From Moraxella porci DSM 25326 (GTDB lineage Bacteria; Pseudomonadota; Gammaproteobacteria; Pseudomonadales; Moraxellaceae), in assembly GCF_002014855.1 (NCBI RefSeq), contig NZ_MUYV01000001.1, positions 248,001 through 312,000 of the forward strand: a stretch of 64,000 bases of DNA, read 5' to 3'. Both the position numbers and the translations under genes were made by a program. Of the stretch, positions 17,394-26,258 are shown piece after piece. A model generated the notes under the pieces. It had not been told where the DNA came from, did not search any database, and saw nothing but the letters and a program-made list of their open reading frames with translations. Position 1 is the first letter of the stretch; each line of letters begins with the position of its first letter.

Positions 17394-18820
17394 TTATGTA
17401 TAATCTGCCAAGTTCACGACAGTATCACAATAATGTCTGGTTAAATCATGGTCGTGGCTGACCATGACAAGCGTGCATTTTTGGGTACGACAGGCATCCG
17501 TGAGTAAGTCTAGCGTGGTTTTTTGGGTAATGGGATCAAGGCGGTTGGTGACTTCATCGGCGAATAGTAGCACAGGCCTCATCATAAGAGCTCTCATGAT
17601 GGCAATGCGCTGTAGCTCACCGCCAGAGACACTCTCACTTGTCCGATCTAGTAGCTCAGGATGTAGCTGTAAGGCTTTCATAAGCGGTGTTATTTGGCTT
17701 TTGTCAAGGTTGTGGCGTTTGACCACATCATCAATGAGTGTGCCAAGTTTGATATGCTCAACAAAAGCCGATGGCGGATCTTGGTAGAGTTTTAGCACTT
17801 GGTGGCGTTTGGGTTTGGTGTGCCATGTCATCACCCCATTGGAAGGTGTGATCAGGCCGCAAATGGCGTCCCCAAGCGAACTTTTGCCGATGCCGCTATC
17901 GCCAATGAGTCCGACCGCTTGCCCTGCATGGAGCGTGATGTTCAGCCCACTAAATAACTCTTTATTACCACGACTGATGGCCACATCTTTTAATGTCAAA
18001 AGAGGGGTATCGATAGGCGAGATGTTTGTTTTTGTCCATGTGGCAGGATTGGCACTGATCAGTTCTTTGGCGTAGTCGGACTTGGGGTTTTGTAGGATAT
18101 CGGTGGCTTGCCCTTGCTCTAACAACTTGCCTTTTTTCATAACCATAATCAAATCGCCATCGCCACTTAAGTGGTTGGCAACTTTGATGTCATGGGTAAT
18201 GGTCAAAAGACAACCGCCTTGTTTAGCGACTTGAGCGAGCATATCCGCGACGGCTATTTTATTGGTGTGGTCAAGCCCTTTGGTGGGCTCATCGGCAATA
18301 ACCATGTACGCTCCGCTCACGGTAGCAGATGCAAAGGACGCGCGCTGTGCCATGCCTCCTGATAGTTGATGAGGGTATTGGTCTTTGGCCTGATCTAGGG
18401 AGAGTTGTTTTAAGGCGTGCAGGGCAGCTGCTTTGGCGGTGGTGTTATCGGCTCGTTTGACAAAGTGCAGACTCTCCCAAATTTGGCGAAACACTGTCAT
18501 GGTAGGATTAAGCGAACGCACTGGCTCTTGGGGTAGCATGGTCAAATCACGCCCCCATAGCTTGGCAAATCGGCGTTCATCAAGTTTGTCTTGGCCATCA
18601 TGGAGCATCTTGCCATTGATGATGATTTGTCCTTTGACTATCAAGCCATTGGGTAATGCCCCCATGATGGCTTGTGCCAGCAGGCTTTTGCCTGAACCTG
18701 TCTCACCCAAAATGGTCAAATTTTGGCCGTTTTTATACTCAAGCTAATGGGTTCAACCAAAGTAGTACCGTCTGTGGTATGGATGGACAAGTCATTGATT
18801 TGAATTAAGATATTTTGCAT
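17394..18820 (-). pseudogene. fused two-domain ABC transporter ATPase (nickel/peptide type), frameshifted near its 5' end
   Basis: Two ATPase domains are joined in one chain, as in DppD-DppF fusions. The first has Walker A GETGSGKS, signature LSGGMAQ and Walker B VIADEPT. The second has GDSGIGKS, VSGGELQ and LLFADEV. The proper start is the ATG at 18820, two bases after the upstream permease stop, with residues MQNILIQINDLSIHTTDG. That frame hits TGA just after SLSIK, while the ATPase continues in another frame with NGQNLTILGETGSGKS. The two halves meet at a run of five T on the plus strand (18730-18734). One more base restores the family sequence. So this is either a real inactivating deletion, slippage-based switching, or a sequencing error. 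Confidence 0.8.
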
Positions 18821-18822
18821 GA

Positions 18823-19623
18823 TTAATCGACCTGTTTGCCTGATAATAATTGAAAAGATAGCACGAGTAAAAACACGGTAATAATCGGCAAAAAGAATAT
18901 CAAAGGCGCTTCATAATAATACGGAAATAACTCAGTCATCATAAGACCCAGTTCGGCAGTGGGCGGTTTGAGACCAACATTGATAAAGCCTAGTGTTGCT
19001 AGAGCAAGCACCGCATTGCCAGCTCCAAATGCTGAGAGCGTCCACATAACAGGAGCCAGTTTTGGCAGGTAGTGGCGTTTGATGATGTACCACAGACCCA
19101 TGTCCATGAGTGTGCTGGCTTGTACTTCGCTAGATTTGCGTAGGTTTAGGCTCATCGCACGAGTCATCTTAAAAAACTCTACCCACATCACAAGTGACAC
19201 ACCCAGATACAGTGACCAAAAGCTATTAGGGGCGATGGATGCAAAGAGCAGGATAAAAAGCAAGCCTGGCAGCGCCATGATACAATCGCAAATAAAGTTA
19301 AAAAGCTTATCCAAAATCCCACCAAAAATCCCTGCTAGCAAGCCAAACAACAGCCCAAAGACGAGCGAAACTCCCACCGAGCCGATGATGAGCGAAAAAG
19401 ACAGGCGAATGGCGGACGCCAGCCGTGCCATCATATCACGCCCCAGATGATCAGTGCCAAAGGGATGCGCTTTAGAGGGTGTTGACAAGACAATATCAAG
19501 ATTTTGCATTGCGATGTCATAGGGGCGTATGAGCAGACTGCCATAGGCAAAGCCAAGTAGCATCAGCAAAATGATCAGTCCGATCAGTTGGGCAGCGGTT
19601 AAGTTTTTTAGGTATTTCATCAT
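18823..19623 (-). CDS. ABC transporter permease, DppC/NikC type
   Basis: The 266-residue product has an N-terminal helix, a periplasmic loop with the GTDHLGRDMMARL motif typical of DppC/OppC/NikC permeases, and about five more membrane segments. The EAA-type coupling loop is near residues 180-195 (ASTLMDMGLWYIIKRHYLPKL). It pairs with the upstream DppB-like permease and is followed two bases later by the fused ATPase gene, so the importer operon is in the order binding protein, permease, permease, ATPase. Two adjacent ATGs (19623, 19620) are possible starts; neither has a clear ribosome-binding site. Confidence 0.88.
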   Translation of the reverse strand: MMKYLKNLTAAQLIGLIILLMLLGFAYGSLLIRPYDIAMQNLDIVLSTPSKAHPFGTDHLGRDMMARLASAIRLSFSLIIGSVGVSLVFGLLFGLLAGIFGGILDKLFNFICDCIMALPGLLFILLFASIAPNSFWSLYLGVSLVMWVEFFKMTRAMSLNLRKSSEVQASTLMDMGLWYIIKRHYLPKLAPVMWTLSAFGAGNAVLALATLGFINVGLKPPTAELGLMMTELFPYYYEAPLIFFLPIITVFLLVLSFQLLSGKQVD

Positions 19624-19667
19624 AATATGGGCAAATGGATAACAATCTTTGGCAAAGGCTGATAAAC

Positions 19668-20603
19668 TTAGTGAATCTCATAACGAGGGTCGATGTAGCG
19701 ATTGATGACATCTAAGATGGTATTTAGCATCACGAACAGCCCGCCCATAACCAAAGCTGAGCCTTGTATCATCGGTATGTCTCTGGCGATGATGGCATGA
19801 ACTAGAGCATGACCGATACCAGGCCATGCAAATAGACTCTCCACGATCACCACTCCTTCAATGAGATAGATGAGCTGTACGCCATGATAGGCGACAATGG
19901 GAATGGCAATGTTACGCACGCCATGTCGTCTAAATGCTTGCCAAGAACTTAGCCCTTTTAATTTGGCAAATTCATAAAATGCAGAATCAAGCACCGTCAC
20001 TGCGGCATTACGACTGACTCGAATGGAAACAGCCGACAGACCCAAGGCAAGCGTGAGAGCAGGCAGGATATAGTGGATCGGCTTGCCATAGCCGATGGCA
20101 GGCAGCCATTTTAAGTGTACTGCAAAAATGGTGATAAGCAATACGCCAGTAATAAAAGCAGGGGCAGAGCGAAGTATTGTGGCGATGAACAAGGTGAAAC
20201 GGTCAAAGACGCCATCGGGTCTTAGCGCGGCGAGTACGCCTATCGGTGGTGCGATGATGAGCGAGATGATCAAAGCCACAAAAGCCAGTGACAGAGTATG
20301 CCCGAACTGATGAGCCAATTCATGCCATACGCTTTCCCCGCTGACGAGCGAATTTCCCAAATCCAAGCGGAGCAGGTCGCCAAACCATGCTACATACTGC
20401 TCATACCATGGCAAATCAAGTCCCAGCTCAGCTCTCACTTGGTTGGCAGAGCTTGCAGTGACTTGATCGTAGCCATAGCGAGACGCAGCAATACGATATG
20501 CCATGTCCCCTGGTAGGCTTCGCATAAGAATAAAGGTCAAGGTGCCGACCGACCAGATGACCAATAAAAGCTGGATAAGCCGTGATGTGACTGGTTTTAG
20601 CAT
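19668..20603 (-). CDS. ABC transporter permease, DppB/NikB type
   Basis: A 311-residue inner-membrane permease with six helices and the DppB-type opening (RLIQLLLVIWSVGTLTFILMRSLPGD), a coupling loop with FAKLKGLSSWQAFRRHGVRN, and the C-terminal EGVVIVESLFAWPGIG motif. The open frame extends upstream to 20705 and overlaps the binding-protein gene, but those 34 residues do not look like a permease N-terminus. I use the ATG at 20603, leaving 95 bases after the binding protein, a usual spacing where the solute-binding protein is made in excess. Confidence 0.87.
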   Translation of the reverse strand: MLKPVTSRLIQLLLVIWSVGTLTFILMRSLPGDMAYRIAASRYGYDQVTASSANQVRAELGLDLPWYEQYVAWFGDLLRLDLGNSLVSGESVWHELAHQFGHTLSLAFVALIISLIIAPPIGVLAALRPDGVFDRFTLFIATILRSAPAFITGVLLITIFAVHLKWLPAIGYGKPIHYILPALTLALGLSAVSIRVSRNAAVTVLDSAFYEFAKLKGLSSWQAFRRHGVRNIAIPIVAYHGVQLIYLIEGVVIVESLFAWPGIGHALVHAIIARDIPMIQGSALVMGGLFVMLNTILDVINRYIDPRYEIH

Positions 20604-20698
20604 AATACTGTATTTACCATAAACTAAAGCATGAAGCGCATAAAAAGTCAAAACCAAATCAGAGCGATGGTGTGCCGCTGTTTGGGTTTTGTGGCGTG

Positions 20699-22255
20699 TT
20701 ACCATTTTAGTTGGTTGAGGTTGTATTTACGCTCAAAAGGATCAAGGCTCAAGCCTTGTAAGGTTTTATGAGCGGATGCACTTTGATGATAGTACACGAT
20801 AGGGATAAGCGGACGCTCATCTACCAAAATGGTGGCAACTTGCTTTTTAAGCTCATCTCGCTTAGCATCATCGGTGATGGTGGCGATATCATGCAAGGCT
20901 TGAGTGAGTGCAGGGTTGTGGTAGTTCATCACGCCCCAATCACTGCCTTGTGGGTTTAGGTCTTCTTGAAGTGAAGCCAATGGGTCTGGGGTATTACCGT
21001 AGTTACGAGCGTACAGAGCCATTTGTAAAGTGCCATCTTGATGAGCTTTTGGAATTTCTGATGAATTGGTGATATTGACTTGTAAATCCACGCCGATTTT
21101 ACGCCATTGGTCTTGTAGGGCGGTGGCGATCAGCGGCAGCTCTGGGCGGTCAGAGAATGTAATGAGTGATATGATAACTGGCTTACCATCCTTTTGTAAC
21201 ATGCCATCCGCTGTTTCATCAAAGCCATTGGCAAGTAATTTGGCTTTAATGGCGGGATAATCAGGGGTAGATTTTGCCACGCCAACCTGCCAACCACCAA
21301 ACATGGGCGGTAGCAGCTCATATGCCCCTGCATTCCCAATGCGCAGCACCGATTTGGCAATAGCATCACGGTCTATGGCATCGGATAGTGCTTGACGGGT
21401 GGTCTTATCGGCAAAGAGTGGGTTGGCAATGTTCATCTTAATAGTTATGGTGCGAGCGAGCGTCTGGGTTGCTACTTGCAGGTCGCTGTTGTTTTGTAGG
21501 CGTTTTAGGCTGGCGCTATCAAGGGTGTACACCAAATGATCATCACCACTTTCAACGAGCAAAGCTCGAGTCTCGCTGCGAGAGTTGGCAAGGTAGTTTA
21601 TGCGTGCGATATGGGCTTTTTGACCCCAATAGTTGGCATAAGCTGACTGCTCAATTTTTTGTGGCGGCTCAACCTTGTCGGCTTGATACGCCCCTGTGCC
21701 GATGATTTTGATGGCTTGCCCTTTATCATCAAAGGATGCTGAAGCCAGGATAATGGCAGTGGCGTGTGCCAAATAAGATGGCAAGGTGGACAAAGGCTCG
21801 GCAAGTTGAAACTCTACTGTTTTGTCATCGATTGCCTTGATTAGCTTAATATTGGCGCTTTTTAGTGCGGTGGGCTTGTTTAGGGCAAGCGTTAGACTGT
21901 TGACCACTTCTTTGGCTGTCATCGGCGTTCCATCATGAAATTTGACATCATCACGCAGAGTAAACACCCATGTTTTGCCGTTATCGGTGGTTTTCCATGT
22001 CTGTGCTAGAGCGGGGACAATTACCCCTGCATCGTCCACATCCACCAGCGTTTCACCAATGCCCATGCGTTGATAGATGAAGCCTGATGTGCTAGGATCA
22101 GTATTGGTAATCTCCCAAGGGGTAACGACCGTAAGCGTTTTATCGTTCACGCTAAGTGCGCCATGATTGGCCTTGGGTTGATCGTCGGTGCTACACGCAG
22201 TTAGAGCAAGGATGGCAACAAGTGAGCCGATGGGTATGGTTTGCTTGAGTTTCAT
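20699..22255 (-). CDS. ABC transporter substrate-binding lipoprotein, family 5 (nickel/peptide)
   Basis: The 518-residue protein has a lipoprotein signal (AILALTACS, lipobox cysteine at 21) and the family 5 binding fold, with WVFTLRDDVKFHDGTPMTAKEVVNSL near residue 95-120. Family 5 proteins deliver peptides, nickel or metal-metallophore complexes to DppBC-type permeases. The sequence reminds me of the NikA/CntA branch, but I cannot fix the ligand from sequence. The gene is first in a four-gene operon and its promoter overlaps a Zur-like palindrome, which favours a zinc or broad metal role. If the downstream ATPase frameshift is real, uptake may be off in this strain. Confidence 0.88.
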   Translation of the reverse strand: MKLKQTIPIGSLVAILALTACSTDDQPKANHGALSVNDKTLTVVTPWEITNTDPSTSGFIYQRMGIGETLVDVDDAGVIVPALAQTWKTTDNGKTWVFTLRDDVKFHDGTPMTAKEVVNSLTLALNKPTALKSANIKLIKAIDDKTVEFQLAEPLSTLPSYLAHATAIILASASFDDKGQAIKIIGTGAYQADKVEPPQKIEQSAYANYWGQKAHIARINYLANSRSETRALLVESGDDHLVYTLDSASLKRLQNNSDLQVATQTLARTITIKMNIANPLFADKTTRQALSDAIDRDAIAKSVLRIGNAGAYELLPPMFGGWQVGVAKSTPDYPAIKAKLLANGFDETADGMLQKDGKPVIISLITFSDRPELPLIATALQDQWRKIGVDLQVNITNSSEIPKAHQDGTLQMALYARNYGNTPDPLASLQEDLNPQGSDWGVMNYHNPALTQALHDIATITDDAKRDELKKQVATILVDERPLIPIVYYHQSASAHKTLQGLSLDPFERKYNLNQLKW

Positions 22256-22290
22256 GATGAATCCAAAAATATGTCATTCAAAATTAGGCT

Positions 22291-22319
22291 ATGTTATTAC
22301 ATAACAAGATAAAATACAA
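22291..22319 (-). promoter_or_regulatory. putative promoter with Zur-like palindromic operator
   Basis: On the minus strand TTGTAT (22319-22314), a 17-base spacer and TAACAT (22296-22291) form a plausible promoter. A 15-bp inverted repeat, TGTTAT-TAC-ATAACA, lies at 22292-22306 across the -10 element. Its arms equal those of the gammaproteobacterial Zur box (TGTTATANTATAACA), differing only in the central three bases. Binding would block the importer operon that starts at 22255. This is an inference from similarity. Confidence 0.5.
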
Positions 22320-22511
22320 TAGCTGTACGAAAATGAGAAGACCGATCATTGGATTGATATTTGAATTATGATATTTCTAAGAATCTATCATTTCTAAGAA
22401 TGTAACAGTAAAATCGTGACAAAAATTATGGCTTAGCCTATATAAAATAAGCTAAGCCACACAATAATCTCACTGGTATTAAGCTATTATCACCAGCCAA
22501 TCAGCATAAAG

Positions 22512-23144
22512 TTAGATGATACTGATGTTGTACTCATCATCATTGAGCTTCGTCACAAGCTGATCACCTGATGACAGCTTGCCTACGCCTTTTGGTGTGC
22601 CTGTATAAATCAAATCACCAGCACGCAAGCCAAAATGTTTATGTAAATACTTTAACTGATAAAGCACATCAAACAGCATCTTATCCGTACTGTCATCTTG
22701 GCGAATCTCACCATTGACCGATAAGAAAACCTGGCAAACAGGCGGTGTGCCATGCGTCAAAGGTGATAGCCAAGCGCCATCACGAAAGCCTTTGGCAAGC
22801 GTCCAAGGCAGACCTTTGGCCTTGAGATTGGCTTGGACATCGCGAGCGGTCAGATCAAGCCCGACGCCATAGCCTGTGATGGCATCAAGGCTTGGCTCTT
22901 CGTCATCGCGGATATCACGACCGATATAGACCACAAGCTCAACTTCATGATGCACATCATCACTAAAGCTTGGTAGGGTGAGTGTGGTATCTTGGGTCAA
23001 TGCAGTAGTGGGTTTCATAAATACCACAGGCTCGCCCGTTGGTGTATTGCCAAGCTCGCTGATATGCTCAGCATAACTGCGACCGATACAGTAGATATTG
23101 CCCACAGTGGCACTGTGACCGTCTTTAAACATCAGTGATTTCAT
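22512..23144 (-). CDS. fumarylacetoacetate hydrolase family protein (YcgM/FAHD1-like)
   Basis: The 210-residue protein is the short single-domain FAH type. It shows the N-terminal GNIYCIGRSYAEH (catalytic His/Glu region), KPTTAL near 44, the metal-binding HHEVELVVYIG near 65-75 (two Glu), and the C-terminal GDLIYTGTPKGVG motif. Short FAH-family enzymes cleave acylpyruvates or decarboxylate oxaloacetate in the cytosol; the exact substrate here is not evident. It is transcribed on the minus strand after the alpha/beta hydrolase gene, 138 bases away, so it may have its own promoter. Confidence 0.9.
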   Translation of the reverse strand: MKSLMFKDGHSATVGNIYCIGRSYAEHISELGNTPTGEPVVFMKPTTALTQDTTLTLPSFSDDVHHEVELVVYIGRDIRDDEEPSLDAITGYGVGLDLTARDVQANLKAKGLPWTLAKGFRDGAWLSPLTHGTPPVCQVFLSVNGEIRQDDSTDKMLFDVLYQLKYLHKHFGLRAGDLIYTGTPKGVGKLSSGDQLVTKLNDDEYNISII

Positions 23145-23282
23145 CGCCTATCCTTATTACCATGATTGACATAAATGTCATTAACAGTATAAAACTGATG
23201 GCATCATAACAAATTTTACCCCATCAAATCAATGCCGATGGATGATGGGTGAGATAGGGTCAAGCCATGCTTGAGCATTGGT

Positions 23283-24287
23283 TTAGGATTTGCAATGATT
23301 GCTAATCAGCGTGGCAAGATAGGGGTGATAATAAGCAGGCAAATCATGCCCCATGCCACTGACCAGCACAAAGCGAGCATTTGGGATGACTTTGGCAAGA
23401 AACTTACCATGACTTGGCGCGACCAAGCCATCTTTATCGCCATGAATCACCAAGGTATTGGCTCGGATTTGTTTGGTGAATTTCAAAATCGACCCTGATG
23501 CCAAAATTGCGGTCAATTGCTGTGCCACACCAAGTGGATGGAAATTGCGTTGATAGCGTTTCTCAGCGATGGCGCGCGTGCCTTTGATATCAAGATGCCC
23601 TGGTGAGCCGACTGCTGTCATGAACCACACGCTATGACGCACCATATCACGCTCCGAATGACTCTCAGGGCGACGCACAAAGGTCATGAACTGCTTGGGA
23701 TTGGGCGGTCGCAAAAACGCACGGTTGGCAGTCGAAAATAGCAGGGTGAGATTTTTGATGTATTTTGGGTAGCGAGCAGCGACGATTTGGGCAATCATAC
23801 CGCCCATTGATGCACCGATGAGATTGACTTCAGATAGATGCATGGTCTTAATCAGTCGTGCGACATCTTCTGCCATGTCGGTGAGTGTATAGGGTACTTG
23901 CTCACCTTTATTGGATAGACCTGCTTGCACCTTGAGCATCATTTTGAGCTTATTGAGCCGTGGTAGGCCATCGATTTGGATTTTGCTTGATAGTCCCGTA
24001 TCTCGGTTGTCAAAGCGAATCACAAAAAAACCTGCATCGATAAATAGCTTTAGAAAACTGTCCGACCAAAACAGCATCTGCGAACCAAGCCCAGTCACAA
24101 AAATCATCGGCGGATGCTCGGGATTGCCCCCAGCCTCGACACACAGCTGTATGCCATCACCGATATCAATGATGGCCTGATACAGATGCTCGGAGAGATC
24201 CGATGGATACCAATGGATATCACCGAATTTCTGCCAACCGTCGGGTACGGCACTTGGCTGTGTGTGAAAAGGTGTTTCGCGAATCAT
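23283..24287 (-). CDS. alpha/beta hydrolase
   Basis: The 334-residue protein has the alpha/beta-hydrolase fold: an oxyanion-hole region (PPMIFVTGLGSQMLFWSD), the nucleophile elbow GASMGGM (catalytic Ser near 160), an acid in HGDKDGLVAPSH and a catalytic His in GMGHDLPAYY near the C-terminus. It is in the esterase/aclacinomycin methylesterase-like group, with no obvious signal peptide. The start is nine bases after the rubredoxin stop, so the two are co-transcribed. The substrate is unknown. Confidence 0.88.
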   Translation of the reverse strand: MIRETPFHTQPSAVPDGWQKFGDIHWYPSDLSEHLYQAIIDIGDGIQLCVEAGGNPEHPPMIFVTGLGSQMLFWSDSFLKLFIDAGFFVIRFDNRDTGLSSKIQIDGLPRLNKLKMMLKVQAGLSNKGEQVPYTLTDMAEDVARLIKTMHLSEVNLIGASMGGMIAQIVAARYPKYIKNLTLLFSTANRAFLRPPNPKQFMTFVRRPESHSERDMVRHSVWFMTAVGSPGHLDIKGTRAIAEKRYQRNFHPLGVAQQLTAILASGSILKFTKQIRANTLVIHGDKDGLVAPSHGKFLAKVIPNARFVLVSGMGHDLPAYYHPYLATLISNHCKS

Positions 24288-24296
24288 GGCGATTGA

Positions 24297-24461
24297 TTAG
24301 ATTTCGACCATTTCAAAGTCGGCTTTACCGACACCGCACTCAGGGCATAGCCAGTCTTCAGGAATGTCTTCCCAGCGAGTGCCGGGGGCAAGACCTTCTT
24401 CTGGGCAGCCAAGCTCTTCGTCATAAATCCAGCCGCAGACGATACATTGATATTTTTTCAT
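24297..24461 (-). CDS. rubA: rubredoxin
   Basis: A 54-residue protein beginning [18 protein letters not shown] and ending with [16 protein letters not shown]. The two CxxCG knuckles bind one iron atom. [17 protein letters not shown] is the classic rubredoxin segment. The ATG is preceded by AAGGTGAA. Rubredoxins carry single electrons, for example to alkane hydroxylases or in oxidative-stress protection. No alkB or rubredoxin reductase is in the window. It was too short to stand out among longer frames but is unmistakable on the minus strand just upstream of the alpha/beta hydrolase. Confidence 0.95.
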   Translation of the reverse strand: MKKYQCIVCGWIYDEELGCPEEGLAPGTRWEDIPEDWLCPECGVGKADFEMVEI

Positions 24462-24480
24462 AATTCACCTTAGTGCCTTG

Positions 24481-24507
24481 ATTGTGCCAATCTTGGACTG
24501 GCACAAT
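24481..24507. repeat. 9-bp perfect inverted repeat upstream of rubredoxin
   Basis: ATTGTGCCA and TGGCACAAT flank a nine-base loop. It lies 20-46 bases upstream of the rubredoxin start, without a T-run, so it looks more like an operator or leader hairpin than a terminator. Confidence 0.45.
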
Positions 24508-24583
24508 GTTGGGTAACAATCATCAGATGATTAGTTTACAGATGTATCGAAATTTTGCAAGTAAAATTTTTGAATTTTAAAAG

Positions 24584-24961
24584 TTAATCAAAGTTTGACA
24601 GTGTGAGAACGCACGCTGAACTATCTGGATTTACTCGATTTACTGAATACTCACAAGAATAATCTAATTTTTTGTTCTTATCTAGCATACGGATTGTATT
24701 ACCCTTAATTTGGTAATAATACTCACCGCCTTCCATTGGTAGTAGATTTTTATATTTTCCTTTATAAAGCGTGATTGATGACCCAGCTTCAGCTTTAACA
24801 GTCACATTACCCTTTTTTGTGATGGTAATGCTTTCCCAAGTATCCATACCGCCTGCAATATTAAAATACTTCGTGCCAACAAACGGCAACTTTTGTGCTT
24901 TTGCCAAAGCAGGACTAGTGGCGGTTAATAATGCAAGTACCATGATAGTGGGTTTTAGCAT
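24584..24961 (-). CDS. small secreted protein of unknown function
   Basis: The 125-residue protein has a signal peptide with likely cleavage after ALA at about residue 20 (MLKPTIMVLALLTATSPALA). The mature part of about 105 residues is rich in Lys, Gly and Tyr and predicted as beta strands, with two cysteines near the C-terminus (in DYSCEYS and SACVLTL) that could form a disulphide. I do not recognise the family. It is on the minus strand between the transaldolase terminator and rubredoxin and seems to be a single gene. Confidence 0.7.
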   Translation of the reverse strand: MLKPTIMVLALLTATSPALAKAQKLPFVGTKYFNIAGGMDTWESITITKKGNVTVKAEAGSSITLYKGKYKNLLPMEGGEYYYQIKGNTIRMLDKNKKLDYSCEYSVNRVNPDSSACVLTLSNFD

Positions 24962-25022
24962 GATAATTTCCTTATGATGACTAAATAATTAAGATAGTAT
25001 CATTAAATATTTTTCAAATCAA

Positions 25023-25058
25023 GAAAAAAACCGCTTGCACTAGTTAGCACAAACGGTT
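25023..25058 (-). terminator. terminator of transaldolase gene
   Basis: On the minus strand a 12-bp stem with several G-U pairs (AACCGTTTGTGC with GTGCAAGCGGTT, loop TAACTA) leads into seven T. The G-U pairs only work on this strand, which fixes its direction. It lies 16 bases after the tal stop. Confidence 0.8.
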
Positions 25059-25074
25059 CTGAAATTGGCTTGAT

Positions 25075-25989
25075 TTATAAACCTGCCAATTGCTCGACCA
25101 ATTTTTCACGAGCGGTGACAAAGCCATCAATCCCCTTAATCAGTAGGGAGTTTAGCGGATGCGACTCTTGGGCTTGCTCAAAGTCAGCTTGGCTCAGCGG
25201 TGTTGGCTTGCTGCTGATTTCACTATTTTGGATAAGCTGTCTTGTGACAGGTAGCTGACTGTTTGCCAATTCATCCAGCAGGGCAGGTGAGATGGTCAAT
25301 AAATCACAACCTGCCAACGCGATGATTTGTTCGATACTGCGAAAGCTTGCCCCCATCACTTGGGTGTGGTAGCCGTGTGATTTATAAAATTGATAAATCG
25401 ACTTCACAGAGTTTACGCCCATATCCTCACCGATGGCGATGTCTTGGCGGTTTTCGTGTGCTTTTTGCCAATCGGTGATGCGACCGACAAATGGCGAAAT
25501 CAAAGTCACGCCAGCATCCGCACACGCACGGGCTTGTGCATCAGTAAATAGCAGAGTTAGGTTGCAGTGGATGCCTTGTTTTTCAAGCTGTTCGGCGGCT
25601 TTGATACCTTGCCAAGTTGATGCGATTTTGATCAGTACTCGCTCTTTATCGACGCCAAGTTTGGCATAGCGATCGATATAGTCATAAGCTTTGGCGATGG
25701 TGGCATCGGTGTCAAACGATAGGCGCGCATCCACTTCGGTAGAGACACGGCCTTGGATCAGAGTGCTGATTTGATGACCTAGTGCCACGGTCAGCGTATC
25801 GATGGCGGTATCGGTATCCAAGCCTTTGATTTGGCTTAATAATTCATCATGTTCGCCACTGGCAAAGGCAGCGGTAATCAGGCTTGGGTTGGTGGTGGCA
25901 TCGACAGGCTTTAGGCGAGCAATGGCAGATAGATCACCGGTATCGGCGACGATGGTGGTGAGCTGTGATAATTGTTCTAAGCTGTTCAT
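25075..25989 (-). CDS. tal: transaldolase
   Basis: Transaldolase transfers a dihydroxyacetone unit between sugar phosphates in the non-oxidative pentose phosphate pathway. The 304-residue protein has VDATTNPSL near residue 29, the Schiff-base lysine in VLIKIASTWQG near 120, NLTLLF, and the SPFVGRI motif near 166. The length is slightly under E. coli TalB (317). It diverges from pheA, which shares the 269-base intergenic region containing the paired palindromic repeats. Linking pentose phosphate flow (erythrose-4-phosphate) with aromatic synthesis would make sense, but shared control is only inferred. Confidence 0.95.
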   Translation of the reverse strand: MNSLEQLSQLTTIVADTGDLSAIARLKPVDATTNPSLITAAFASGEHDELLSQIKGLDTDTAIDTLTVALGHQISTLIQGRVSTEVDARLSFDTDATIAKAYDYIDRYAKLGVDKERVLIKIASTWQGIKAAEQLEKQGIHCNLTLLFTDAQARACADAGVTLISPFVGRITDWQKAHENRQDIAIGEDMGVNSVKSIYQFYKSHGYHTQVMGASFRSIEQIIALAGCDLLTISPALLDELANSQLPVTRQLIQNSEISSKPTPLSQADFEQAQESHPLNSLLIKGIDGFVTAREKLVEQLAGL

Positions 25990-26075
25990 AAAAAAATCTC
26001 AATAGTCTAAAGGTGGGTTAAAAGTAGCACATTTGGGCGATTTTCGCTACTGGTTTTGATGTGATGAGTCATCTA

Positions 26076-26121
26076 TTTCTTATATCAATCGATTGAATTT
26101 TCTTATATCAATCGATTGAAT
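26076..26121. repeat. two tandem 23-bp repeats each with a 12-bp palindrome
   Basis: The unit TTTCTTATATCAATCGATTG plus AAT occurs twice without a gap (26076-26098, 26099-26121), identical in both. Each contains the perfect palindrome TCAATCGATTGA (26085-26096, 26108-26119), so the dyad centres are 23 bp apart. It lies between divergent tal and pheA, about 140 bases upstream of pheA, and looks like a double operator. Confidence 0.75.
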
Positions 26122-26258
26122 AATGTCTTTGTATCGCAGTAGAACGCGGTCGTATCGGCTAAAACGATTATAAAAGAAAGTTTGCCAAAATCACTACACC
26201 AAAACATAAAAATCGTGTATCATTGACATATTTATGTTGATTTAAAAAGGAAGCTGTC

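Noticed and set aside
24481..24516. TGGCAC near the rubredoxin leader as a sigma-54 promoter
   Set aside because: On neither strand is TGGCAC followed by TTGC at the required spacing.
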